This document shows, piece after piece, positions 36,106 through 45,371 of a stretch of DNA of 64,000 nucleotides; the first letter of the stretch is position 1, and the number at the start of each line of letters is the position of its first letter. The stretch comes from Pasteurella atlantica. Its GTDB lineage: Bacteria > Pseudomonadota > Gammaproteobacteria > Enterobacterales > Pasteurellaceae. A model generated the notes under the pieces. The model was not told where the DNA came from. It did no database searches and saw nothing but the letters and a program-made list of their open reading frames with translations. Location: positions 1,054,001 to 1,118,000 of the forward strand of contig NZ_OY856306.1 in NCBI RefSeq assembly GCF_963693435.1, read 5' to 3'. The translations under genes were made by a program, and so were the position numbers.

Positions 36106-37668
36106 TTATTTCTCTTTTGAAGCTCGATATAAATCTTTACTATAAATAACTTCGCTTGCATTCTCTTTGTCAATACCTTTGATACTATTGTTAAGAGAGA
36201 TTGTTCGTTGGTATTGAAAAAGAGGCAGAATAACGACATCTTCTTCCAACAATTGCATTATTTGGTGGATAAGAACTTGTCGTTCATTTTTGCTTTGTTG
36301 GGTATGTTCTAATTGTTCGAGTAATTGATCGACTTTTTCATTTTTATAGCTTATTTTATTTTCAGGACTCTTTGAATGAAACTGGACTAAAAATTGAGCA
36401 GGATCAACGTAGTCGGTACACCAACCAGATCGGATCATTTGAAATTGTTTTTGTTCTCTTGTTTTTAATAAATCCTGCCATTCAACCGTTTGAGGGCTAA
36501 CTTTAAAAAGATCTGAACGACTAAGAGATCTAATGATACTGCTTGCTATATCTTGATGAATACCTTGTTTATCATAGGTTAGAGTAAGGTGAATTGGATT
36601 TTGGGAGGTAATTCCTTCATTGTGTAGAAGTTGCTCAACAACAATAGGTTGCCATTGAGTTTGACTTTCTATATTCATACTACTCGGTAAGATAGAGGCA
36701 TTTGGAATACCAAAATTTGAGACTGTATCATTTACAGAAATCATACCTTTAATGGCTTTTCTGATATTTTTATTTTGGATAATTGGGTCAGCAAAATTAA
36801 ACTCATAAAAATAGGTACAAAGTTTTGGTAGCTTGAAAGCATATTGGGTATTTGTTTGTGTTGGATTTTCGATAATATCAAAATCGCTCACTGTTTTAAT
36901 CTCATTTTGTAAAACATAGATCACATTTTGAAATTTGACTGTGGGATCGGTGGCTTTTAATGTTAATTTATTACCATTAATATGTTCAATTTGATATTGA
37001 CCATTACTTATAAAAGAGAGATCTAAGAGAGGACTTTTTCCTTGATAAGTTGGCAACAATGCGGAGTGAGTGAGCATTAAAGGAAGTTGAAAATTAGTAC
37101 GATTGAGCTCTATTTTTAACGTTTTCTCATTAATTGCCATTACACCTAATTCAGTTGCAAATTTTTTACCAGAAGTGACCGCTTGAGCATTTTTTATTCC
37201 CATATAAATTAAATAATCAGCAAGAGGAGAGTTATTCTGATTGGATGCTAAACGTTGCCAACTAGCCACAAAATCTTGAGCGGTTACTGGTGCTTTATTT
37301 GACCATCTTGCCTCATTTTTTAGATGGAAAATCCACGTTTTTCCATCTTCAGTTTGCCCGTCTTCTGCAACGCCATTGATAACATCCCCTTTTTTATTAA
37401 AAATCATCAAGCCAGTGAGTAAGTCTCTTAATGGGGCAGTATCTTTTGCTGAGGTAGTAAAAATAGGATCAACATAAAATTGTTTAGCATATATTACACG
37501 GGTAAGAGTATCCATTGAACGATTATTTTGTTTTGTTGTACTAAAATTACTTTGATCGCAAGCAACAAGTAACAGAGCCACTATTAAGCAGCCCCAATAC
37601 TTTGTCGTTTTAAATAAATAATGTATTGATATTTTTTTAATAAAATATTTCATTTTAAATTTAAACAT
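36106..37668 (-). CDS. OppA-type peptide-binding lipoprotein
   Basis: 520 residues. A lipoprotein signal with lipobox LVAC is at about residues 33-36, after a charged N-terminus; an alternative ATG at 37653 would shorten it by five. The mature part is an extracytoplasmic solute-binding protein family 5 (DppA/OppA) domain: WIFHLKNEARWSNKAPVTAQDFVASWQR and the WCTDYVDPAQFLVQF segment. No Opp permease genes are adjacent, so this is an orphan binding protein, perhaps delivering ligand to a transporter encoded elsewhere. Overlaps the marC end by eight bases. Confidence 0.85.
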   Translation of the reverse strand: MFKFKMKYFIKKISIHYLFKTTKYWGCLIVALLLVACDQSNFSTTKQNNRSMDTLTRVIYAKQFYVDPIFTTSAKDTAPLRDLLTGLMIFNKKGDVINGVAEDGQTEDGKTWIFHLKNEARWSNKAPVTAQDFVASWQRLASNQNNSPLADYLIYMGIKNAQAVTSGKKFATELGVMAINEKTLKIELNRTNFQLPLMLTHSALLPTYQGKSPLLDLSFISNGQYQIEHINGNKLTLKATDPTVKFQNVIYVLQNEIKTVSDFDIIENPTQTNTQYAFKLPKLCTYFYEFNFADPIIQNKNIRKAIKGMISVNDTVSNFGIPNASILPSSMNIESQTQWQPIVVEQLLHNEGITSQNPIHLTLTYDKQGIHQDIASSIIRSLSRSDLFKVSPQTVEWQDLLKTREQKQFQMIRSGWCTDYVDPAQFLVQFHSKSPENKISYKNEKVDQLLEQLEHTQQSKNERQVLIHQIMQLLEEDVVILPLFQYQRTISLNNSIKGIDKENASEVIYSKDLYRASKEK

Positions 37669-38311
37669 TAACTAGAGAGGGAAAAATATTTCCTAATCCA
37701 TTTACAATAAATTCAATACCAAGAGACATCAAAATTAGTCCCATAATACGAGTGATAACATTAGTGCCTGTTTTTCCTAATTTCTTTACAACAGGGGCAG
37801 AAAAACGCAAGGAGATATAGCAAATTATCGCAAAGGCTATAATGGCGAGACTAAAGCCAATATAATCAGTCCATTGATGGTGATTACTTCCCCAAACGAT
37901 GGTTGAACCGATTGCTCCAGGACCTGCCATCATTGGCATTGCTAGAGGAACAACACCAATATTGTCATATTCAGAGACATCAGTATTTCTTTCTTCTTTA
38001 TTTTGTTTGTGTTCACCCAGTTTTCCGTTGATCATTGTGATCGCAATTGTTGTAATTAAAAAACCACCTGCAACACGAAAAGAATCCAGAGAAATACTAA
38101 AAGCATCAAGAATTAGCTTTCCAAAAAAGAGAGAAACAAGCAGAATCATACATACAGAAATAGAGGTAACAAAAGTTGTGTGGTTACGCTCTGCTTCATA
38201 TTGATGTTCTGTCATACTATAAAAAATAGGTAGAAAACCGACAGGGTTAACTACTGCAAATAATCCGATAAAAAATTGCAAATAAATTGAAAAGTGAAAA
38301 ACTATTTCCAT
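37661..38311 (-). CDS. MarC-family integral membrane protein
   Basis: 216 residues, six predicted helices. GLFAVVNPVGFLPIFYSMT and the VPLAMPMMAGPGAIGSTIVWG motif are the characteristic MarC/YhgN signatures. Function unknown; despite the name it is not established as a drug transporter. It is probably co-transcribed with the overlapping OppA-like gene. Confidence 0.9.
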   Translation of the reverse strand: MEIVFHFSIYLQFFIGLFAVVNPVGFLPIFYSMTEHQYEAERNHTTFVTSISVCMILLVSLFFGKLILDAFSISLDSFRVAGGFLITTIAITMINGKLGEHKQNKEERNTDVSEYDNIGVVPLAMPMMAGPGAIGSTIVWGSNHHQWTDYIGFSLAIIAFAIICYISLRFSAPVVKKLGKTGTNVITRIMGLILMSLGIEFIVNGLGNIFPSLVNV

Positions 38312-38388
38312 AAGGTAAATTTTAAAATTTAATAATATTTCGGCATTATATATGCTATTTGATAACTATGAAATCAATAAATACAATT

Positions 38389-39765
38389 TTAAATATTATC
38401 TAGTATTTCTAATGCGTCAGTAAGTTTTTTAACCGTGAATACGTCCATTCCTTGTATCTTTTTCTTCGGAGCATTATTGTAAGGAATAATGGCTCGTTTA
38501 AAACCGTGTTTAGCGGCTTCACTGATACGCTCTTGACCGCTGGGGACAGGACGAATTTCTCCTCCTAATCCAACTTCACCAAAAATAACAAGGTCTTGTG
38601 GTAAAGGGCGATTTCTAAAACTTGAAATTAAAGCGAGTAATAAGGCTAAATCAGCACTAGTTTCAGTGACTTTTACTCCTCCCACTACATTAACAAAAAC
38701 ATCTTGATCAGACATTTGTAAACCACCGTGGCGATGAAGTACTGCTAATAAAAGAGATAAGCGATTATGTTCTAACCCAACCGCTACTCGTCTTGGATTG
38801 GCTAACATTGAGTGATCAACAAGTGCTTGAATTTCTACAAGAAGAGGTCGAGTTCCTTCCCAAAGAACCATTACCGAACTGCCCGCTGTTTGTTCTTCAC
38901 TACGACTTAAAAAAATAGCAGAGGGATTTTTGACTTCTTTTAGCCCCTGTTCTGTCATTCCAAAAACACCAAGCTCATTGACTGCACCAAAGCGATTTTT
39001 ATGACTACGCAGTGTTCTATAGCGAGAGTCAGCTTCGCCCTCAAGTAATATGGAGCAATCAATACAGTGTTCTAATACTTTAGGACCAGCTAAAGAACCA
39101 TCTTTGGTCACGTGTCCAACCATAATAATAGCCACTTGGTGCATTTTGGCATAACGGGTTAAAAACGAAGCACATTCACGTACTTGAGATACACTGCCGG
39201 GTGAAGAGGAAATATCAGCAAGGTGCATAACCTGAATGGAATCAATCACCATCACTTTAGGTTTTTGTTGATCGGCAAGATTACAAATTTGTTCTACTGA
39301 GGTTTCAGAAAGCATTTTTAAGTTGTTGGTAGGTAAATTTAAGCGTTTTGCTCGCATTGCAACTTGTTGTAATGACTCTTCCCCAGTAACATATAGTGTA
39401 GGTAATTTATCTGCTAAGCCACACATTACTTGTAATAATAGTGTACTTTTTCCTGCTCCCGGATGTCCTCCAATTAAAATAGCACTACCAGGTACAATCC
39501 CTCCACCTAGCACACGATCTAATTCTTTAAATCCACTACTTAAACGAGGTAATTCTTCTAGGCTAATTTCTGAAAGAGTTTGAATTTTACCTGTGGTTTC
39601 ACCTGCATAGCCACGAAGTCGATCATTTTTAGTCTCTTTCGTAGAAACTAAACGTACTTCACTAATTGTATTCCAAGCCAAGCAGGCTTTACATTGACCT
39701 AACCAGCGAGAGTAGTCAGCACCACAATCATTACATACATAAGCTGTTTTAGGGGCTTTTGCCAT
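38389..39765 (-). CDS. radA: DNA repair protein RadA (Sms)
   Basis: 458 residues. N-terminal C4 zinc finger (CNDCGADYSRWLGQCKAC, residues 11-28), RecA-like ATPase with GGHPGAGKSTLL near 98, the KNRFG motif specific to RadA, and a C-terminal Lon-protease-like domain (GEVGLGGEIRPV). A helicase that extends recombination intermediates, including in transformation. Divergent from the pilus operon and its competence-type CRP site. Confidence 0.95.
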   Translation of the reverse strand: MAKAPKTAYVCNDCGADYSRWLGQCKACLAWNTISEVRLVSTKETKNDRLRGYAGETTGKIQTLSEISLEELPRLSSGFKELDRVLGGGIVPGSAILIGGHPGAGKSTLLLQVMCGLADKLPTLYVTGEESLQQVAMRAKRLNLPTNNLKMLSETSVEQICNLADQQKPKVMVIDSIQVMHLADISSSPGSVSQVRECASFLTRYAKMHQVAIIMVGHVTKDGSLAGPKVLEHCIDCSILLEGEADSRYRTLRSHKNRFGAVNELGVFGMTEQGLKEVKNPSAIFLSRSEEQTAGSSVMVLWEGTRPLLVEIQALVDHSMLANPRRVAVGLEHNRLSLLLAVLHRHGGLQMSDQDVFVNVVGGVKVTETSADLALLLALISSFRNRPLPQDLVIFGEVGLGGEIRPVPSGQERISEAAKHGFKRAIIPYNNAPKKKIQGMDVFTVKKLTDALEILDNI

Positions 39766-39842
39766 TCGATACCTCTATTTTTAGAATTTTCGAACATTTT
39801 ATCAAAACACTGTTTAAATAGACAGTATTTAATAATGATTTT

Positions 39843-39858
39843 TGCGATCGAGATCGAG
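39843..39858 (+). promoter_or_regulatory. CRP-S (Sxy-dependent) competence regulatory site for pilA
   Basis: TGCGATCGAGATCGAG has the TGCGA half site typical of CRP-S sites (TGCGA-N6-TCGCA) and a partial second half. It stands about 85 bases before the pilA start with a -10-like TATTAT at 39884-39889. H. influenzae pilA is controlled by a CRP-S site in the same position. Confidence 0.7.
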
Positions 39859-39943
39859 AAAATTAGGTTAAGTGTTCGATCTTTATTATAGAAACCTAGA
39901 GTATCTATCTGGAATTTATCACACTTAAAACTTAAGGAAATCT

Positions 39944-40402
39944 ATGACAAAAAGTACATTACAAAAAAATTACTTCAAACTTTCACAAGCTTTTACGTTA
40001 ATTGAATTAATGATCGTGATAGCCATTATTGCTATTTTAGCAACTATTGCTATCCCTTCTTATACCAGTTATACCCAAAAAGCGGCACTATCAGAGTTAT
40101 TAAGTGCTTCTGCACCTTATAAATCAGATGTAGAAATCTGCATTTATAATGAAGGTACTTTAACTAACTGTAATGGTGGTTCAAACGGTATTCAAGCCAA
40201 TAAAACCAGCACAACAATGAAATATCTTAAGTCTATTTCAGCTGCCACGGGTGTGATTTCTGTGCAAGGTAAAGGTTCATTAGAGGGTTATGGCTATACG
40301 CTAACCCCAACTTATTCAAATAATACTATTACTTGGGCAACAAGTTGTACGGGTAAAGATAGTGATATTAGTATTTTCCCTGCAGGCTTTTGTTCAAATT
40401 AA
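39944..40402 (+). CDS. pilA: Type IV major pilin
   Basis: 152 residues. Prepilin leader of 16 residues, then FTLIELMIVIAIIAILA with Glu5. Residue -1 is Ala (SQA|FTLIE) where Gly is usual, an uncommon but tolerated cleavage site. Cys pairs in the C-terminal part (CIYNEGTLTNC, and SCTG...GFCSN) probably form the D-region disulfide. It builds the DNA-uptake/adhesion pilus. First in pilABCD. Confidence 0.93.
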   Translation: MTKSTLQKNYFKLSQAFTLIELMIVIAIIAILATIAIPSYTSYTQKAALSELLSASAPYKSDVEICIYNEGTLTNCNGGSNGIQANKTSTTMKYLKSISAATGVISVQGKGSLEGYGYTLTPTYSNNTITWATSCTGKDSDISIFPAGFCSN

Positions 40403-40427
40403 TGATGCTTTATCAGAGGAATAAATA

Positions 40428-41825
40428 ATGCAATATAATGTTTATGATTTGAACAATGAAAAAGTATGGACTATTTCTGAACAAAGGTGGCAGAAGAATT
40501 GCAATGATAGTCAGCTTTTATTACGTTATCTTGTGTTACCACTAAAAGAAGATGAACATACATTATGGTTGGCACTGGATGATGAAAACAATCTCAATGC
40601 TTGTGAAATATTTTCATTTTTAACTCATAAACATATTGAACCAATATTAATTTCCTCTGATGAATTAAAATATTTTTTAAATGAACTCTCTCCAAATAGG
40701 ATGAATGATCAAATTAATGAACCACAAATTGCACTTTATAATCAAAAAAACAGTGATGAAATTATTGATTATCAAGATCCTATTATCCAGCTATTAGATA
40801 ATATTTTTAAATACAGTTTACAAAAAGAGGTATCTGATATTCATATTGAACCTCAAAAAGATCTTTTGGTTATTCGTTTAAGAATAGATGGCGTTCTACA
40901 GCGTTATCAAACTATTTCTCAAAATATGGCATCTAGAATTATTTCCAGAATTAAATTATTAGCAAAATTAGACATTAGTGAAACTCGCTTGCCTCAAGAT
41001 GGGCAATTTTATTTCCAAACACAATTAAATGAGCGATTAGATTTTAGGGTTTCAACGTTACCCACTTATTATGGTGAAAAATTAGTTTTACGTTTACAAA
41101 AAAATAATCCAACAAATTTAGATTTTGTTACCTTAGGGTTTACCCAATCTCAAAGGAAAATTTTAACTAATGCTTTAAATAAACCACAAGGATTAATTTT
41201 AGTTACAGGTCCAACAGGAAGTGGGAAAAGTATTACTCTTTATAGTGCATTAAATTATCTTAATCAAACCGATAAACATATTTTAACTGCTGAAGATCCC
41301 ATTGAAATTGTGATTGAGGGTATTATCCAAACTCAAGTAAACAGAAGTATTGGGATTGATTTTAGTCAATTGTTACGTACATTTTTACGTCAAGATCCTG
41401 ATATCATTATGCTTGGTGAAATTCGAGATCAAGAAAGTGCAGAAATCGCATTAAGAGCAGCTCAAACTGGACATCTAGTACTTTCGACATTACATACCAA
41501 TGATGCGCCCTCTGCAATAGAGCGTTTATTACAACTGGGTATTAAAGAGTATGAGATTAAGCATTCACTACAATTAGTGATTGCACAACGCTTAATTAGA
41601 AAATTATGTTCTAATTGTAATGGTACAGGGTGTGAAAATTGTTTTGAAGGCTATAAAGGCAGAATTGGGGTGTTTCAATGTTTATCAAAAAATGCAAAAA
41701 CCTTTGATAAAGAGACCGCTTATTTAGATTTTAAAACTTTATATGACAGTGCAAAACAGAAAGTGGCACAAAATCAAACAAATCTAACCGAAGTAATGAG
41801 GGTGATCGGTAATGAAAGTATATGA
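40428..41825 (+). CDS. pilB: Type IV pilus assembly ATPase
   Basis: 465 residues. Walker A GPTGSGKS near residue 260, Asp/Glu boxes DPDIIMLGEIRD, His box HLVLSTLHTNDAPSA, and a zinc CxxC pair (CSNCNGTGCENC) near 400. It powers pilus extension from the cytoplasmic side. Shorter at the N-terminus than PilB of Pseudomonas (566), as in Haemophilus. Overlaps pilC by 14 bases. Confidence 0.94.
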   Translation: MQYNVYDLNNEKVWTISEQRWQKNCNDSQLLLRYLVLPLKEDEHTLWLALDDENNLNACEIFSFLTHKHIEPILISSDELKYFLNELSPNRMNDQINEPQIALYNQKNSDEIIDYQDPIIQLLDNIFKYSLQKEVSDIHIEPQKDLLVIRLRIDGVLQRYQTISQNMASRIISRIKLLAKLDISETRLPQDGQFYFQTQLNERLDFRVSTLPTYYGEKLVLRLQKNNPTNLDFVTLGFTQSQRKILTNALNKPQGLILVTGPTGSGKSITLYSALNYLNQTDKHILTAEDPIEIVIEGIIQTQVNRSIGIDFSQLLRTFLRQDPDIIMLGEIRDQESAEIALRAAQTGHLVLSTLHTNDAPSAIERLLQLGIKEYEIKHSLQLVIAQRLIRKLCSNCNGTGCENCFEGYKGRIGVFQCLSKNAKTFDKETAYLDFKTLYDSAKQKVAQNQTNLTEVMRVIGNESI

Positions 41826-43002
41826 ATTTAAATATAAAGCCATTAATCGTTTCTCCCAACGTCAAAAAGGGATATTGTTAGGGACTAATCATCAGGAAGT
41901 AGAAAATAAGCTTTTGCAGAAAGGCTATAAAGATATAAAAATAAAACGAAACTTTGTTATTGCAACACAGCCAAAGAGTGAACAAATTACGCAATTTATT
42001 AGCCAGTTATCATTATTACTCAATGCTAAAATAACCTTAAAACAAGCGTTAAATATTGTTTTAGAAACAACTACTAATATTAAATTTTATCAATGGTTAA
42101 CACAAGTTATTCAATTGCTTGAAACAGGGCATTCATTTTCTAATTCATTGGAAATTTTAGGGAAATATTTTAAACCTCAAGAAATACAGTTAATTAAAAT
42201 TGCAGAACAAAGCGGTCAGTTATCAACCATTTTTTACAATATTGCTAAAACGAAAGAAAAGTCCGAAAAATTGGCTAAAAAAGTAAAAAAGATTATATTT
42301 TACCCAGTTGTGGTGCTGATTATTTCTATTGTTCTTTCTATATTACTGCTTGTTTTTATTGTGCCTCAATTTGCAGAACTCTATCAAGCTAAAGATAAAA
42401 CCCTTCCATTTATTACTCAGTTATTATTCGATAGTTCTCATTTTTTACAGCAAGATAAAAATAGGATTATCAGTATGAGTTTGTTAACCTTTATCATTAT
42501 TTTTATTTTAAAGAAAAAAACAACAATCATCGCTAAATTAAAATCCAAGATATTATCTGTTACTCCTATTTTTAAAAATATAATAAGTGATAATAGAATT
42601 ATTTTCTTTTGTCAAAATATTGCATTAATGCAGAAATCTGGTGTACCACTTAATGTTGCACTCTCTTCTTTTATTTCATCCAAAGATAATGATTTTATTT
42701 TACAGCAAGAAATCGTCAAAATAATTGAAAGTTTAAATCAAGGATTTTCTTTCTCTCACTCTTTAAATTCCGCGTTATTTGGCGATGAAGTTATTCAAAT
42801 GGTGAGTATAGGAGAGCAGAGCGGTCAGTTATCTCAAATGTTAGAGCATATTACAGAAATCACGCAACAGCGATTAGATCATAAAATAGATATACTTTCA
42901 CAAATGTTAGAACCTACATTAATGTTAGTGATTGGTTCTATTATAGGTACCATTATTATGGGACTTTATCTTCCTATTTTTGATATGGGAGCCTTAGTCT
43001 AA
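41812..43002 (+). CDS. pilC: Type IV pilus inner-membrane platform protein
   Basis: 396 residues with the duplicated GspF/PilC domain: FISQLSLLLNAKITLKQAL and FCQNIALMQKSGVPLNVAL are the two equivalent motifs, each with IAEQSGQL/IGEQSGQL, and three membrane helices lie near 165-190, 215-232 and 365-390. Couples PilB to pilin assembly. Ends one base into pilD. Confidence 0.93.
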   Translation: MKVYEFKYKAINRFSQRQKGILLGTNHQEVENKLLQKGYKDIKIKRNFVIATQPKSEQITQFISQLSLLLNAKITLKQALNIVLETTTNIKFYQWLTQVIQLLETGHSFSNSLEILGKYFKPQEIQLIKIAEQSGQLSTIFYNIAKTKEKSEKLAKKVKKIIFYPVVVLIISIVLSILLLVFIVPQFAELYQAKDKTLPFITQLLFDSSHFLQQDKNRIISMSLLTFIIIFILKKKTTIIAKLKSKILSVTPIFKNIISDNRIIFFCQNIALMQKSGVPLNVALSSFISSKDNDFILQQEIVKIIESLNQGFSFSHSLNSALFGDEVIQMVSIGEQSGQLSQMLEHITEITQQRLDHKIDILSQMLEPTLMLVIGSIIGTIIMGLYLPIFDMGALV

Positions 43003-43679
43003 TGATCTTTCTTCAATTATTATTAATGATGATTTTACCTTATTGGTTTGCAAAAGAAATAAAAAAATTTCCTTTTAAAATTAACCAACAAGTTTTTCAA
43101 GAGTATCATCAACTGATTAATCAAAAATCTCTTTTTTATGATTTTATCAAGCATTCAACACTTCAATATAAAGAAATAAAATCAATTAAATGGCTATATC
43201 TATTATTTCCAATAATACTCTTAGTATTTAAAAATGAGCATTTTATTATTATTTTTATTCTATCTATTTTAATTTATTTATCAATTTTAGATCTTAATTA
43301 TTATTTAACAGATATTAAATATATCATTATTATTTTTATAAGCGGTATGATTTATTTAATTTTTTACAAAAATATGCAGATAGATGAAAATATATTTTCA
43401 CTATTATTTAGCATAATCTTTTTTTTCACTCTTCATTTTATAAGTGAAATAATATTAAGAAAAGAGTTGTTAGGAATGGGCGATAGCTTATTAATTATTG
43501 CACTATCGCCACTTTTTAATTTAGAACAATTATTACAACTGTTACTTTACGCCAGTTCTTTAGGAATATTATTTGCAAGCGGTTACTTTTTTATCAAAAA
43601 ATGCAAAATTCAATGCTTACCTTTTATTCCATTTATTAGCTGTGCCTTTTTTATTTTGTTTATGATGAAAAATTATTGA
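43002..43679 (+). CDS. pilD: Prepilin peptidase
   Basis: 225 residues, extremely AT-rich and hydrophobic. The aspartate protease residues of family A24 are in LDLNYYLTD and GMGDSLL. The N-terminal region lacks the four-Cys zinc motif and methyltransferase part of longer PilD proteins, so pilin may not be N-methylated by it. It contains two uptake-signal cores (near 43341 and 43577). It is last in the operon. Confidence 0.88.
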   Translation: MIFLQLLLMMILPYWFAKEIKKFPFKINQQVFQEYHQLINQKSLFYDFIKHSTLQYKEIKSIKWLYLLFPIILLVFKNEHFIIIFILSILIYLSILDLNYYLTDIKYIIIIFISGMIYLIFYKNMQIDENIFSLLFSIIFFFTLHFISEIILRKELLGMGDSLLIIALSPLFNLEQLLQLLLYASSLGILFASGYFFIKKCKIQCLPFIPFISCAFFILFMMKNY

Positions 43680-43796
43680 CGAATTTTAGTAACAAAATTA
43701 GACTGTTTAGATTGATTGGAGTAATGGGGCAAGAACATACTTTTATTGGTCAATTTTTTTAAGTTGATGGTAAATAATGTGAAAAATATAAATATA

Positions 43797-43899
43797 CCCC
43801 CTCCCTAGCCCTCCCCCGCCAAGCGGAGGAGGGGATTCTTTGGAGGAAGTTTGTGTAACCATTCCTCCCTCCGCTTGCGGGGAGAGGTTAGGAGGGGGG
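43797..43899. repeat. GC-rich nested inverted repeat, copy G
   Basis: About 103 bp between pilD and coaE. Left arm with CCCTCCCTAGCCCTCC and a CCGCCAAGCGG core (one C inserted), centre with GTTTGTGTAACC, right arm CCGCTTGCGG followed by GGTTAGGAGGGGGG. Apart from this the 250-bp gap shows nothing. Confidence 0.88.
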
Positions 43900-43932
43900 C
43901 TTGCCTTGTAATGCAAAGGTGAAAAGATTTAA

Positions 43933-44556
<624 letters not shown>

Positions 44557-44576
44557 CTTAATAAAAGGAAAATTAA

Positions 44577-44768
44577 ATGACAGAAACTATCGTGAACTGC
44601 CCAACCTGTGAAAAAGAAGTGATTTGGTCAAAAGAAAATCAATATCGACCATTCTGTTGTAAACGTTGTCAAATGATCGACTTAGGTGAATGGGCAAGTG
44701 AACAAAAATATATTGCAGGTAGCGACGATGAAAATGAGGTAATGAGCCTAGAGTTAGAACAACATTAA
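44577..44768 (+). CDS. yacG: DNA gyrase inhibitor YacG
   Basis: 63 residues. Zinc ribbon with Cys8, Cys11, Cys27 (or Cys28) and Cys31 (CPTC...CCKRC) followed by [10 protein letters not shown], the YacG signature. Small zinc protein that binds GyrB. Twenty bases after coaE with AAAGGA upstream. Confidence 0.94.
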   Translation: MTETIVNCPTCEKEVIWSKENQYRPFCCKRCQMIDLGEWASEQKYIAGSDDENEVMSLELEQH

Positions 44769-44794
44769 ACAACTTATTGAGTTTAAAAAATATT

Positions 44795-45262
44795 TTAAAG
44801 AGGAAGTTCTGTTGATTGTTTAATTGTATTTAAAATAATTTCTGATTTAATATTTTTAATACCGATTTCTTTATTGAGATAATTTACTTTGAGTTTGTTA
44901 AATTCTTCAAGATCGGACACAAAGATTTTAAGAATAAAATCATAATCACCCGCCATAAGGTGACATTCTGCGATTTGAGGGAGTAATTTCATTTCAAAAA
45001 TAAAGCGTTCTCTTTTTTTATAATCTTCTTCAAAAAAAGAGCCAAGAACATAAATCATAAAATTACAATTTATTTTAGCGGGATTAAGTAAGGCTACATA
45101 ACGGTCAATAATGCCTTTTTCTTCTAAAATATTGACTCGACGTAAACAAGCTGAATTAGATAATCCGACTTCTTCTGCAAGTTCAGTATTTTGTAAGCGT
45201 CCATTTCGTTGTAATGCACGTAAAATACGAGTATCTATGTTATCTAATTTTTCGTTTTTCAT
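44795..45262 (-). CDS. Lrp/AsnC-family transcriptional regulator
   Basis: 155 residues. An N-terminal helix-turn-helix (NTELAEEVGLSNSACLRRVN) is followed by an AsnC-type ligand domain (HLMAGDYDFILKIFVSD). Located at the end of the arcB-arcC-yfcC run in the same orientation with a 110-bp gap, so it may sense an amino acid linked to that pathway (inference). The exact paralogue cannot be told. Confidence 0.88.
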   Translation of the reverse strand: MKNEKLDNIDTRILRALQRNGRLQNTELAEEVGLSNSACLRRVNILEEKGIIDRYVALLNPAKINCNFMIYVLGSFFEEDYKKRERFIFEMKLLPQIAECHLMAGDYDFILKIFVSDLEEFNKLKVNYLNKEIGIKNIKSEIILNTIKQSTELPL

Positions 45263-45371
45263 ATAAGTTTACCACTCTCTCAATATTTGAAATAATTTCT
45301 GACTTATTGATTTGAAAGCTAGTTTTACTAGAAAACTAGCTTTTGATTATATTAACATATTCTTAGATTAA

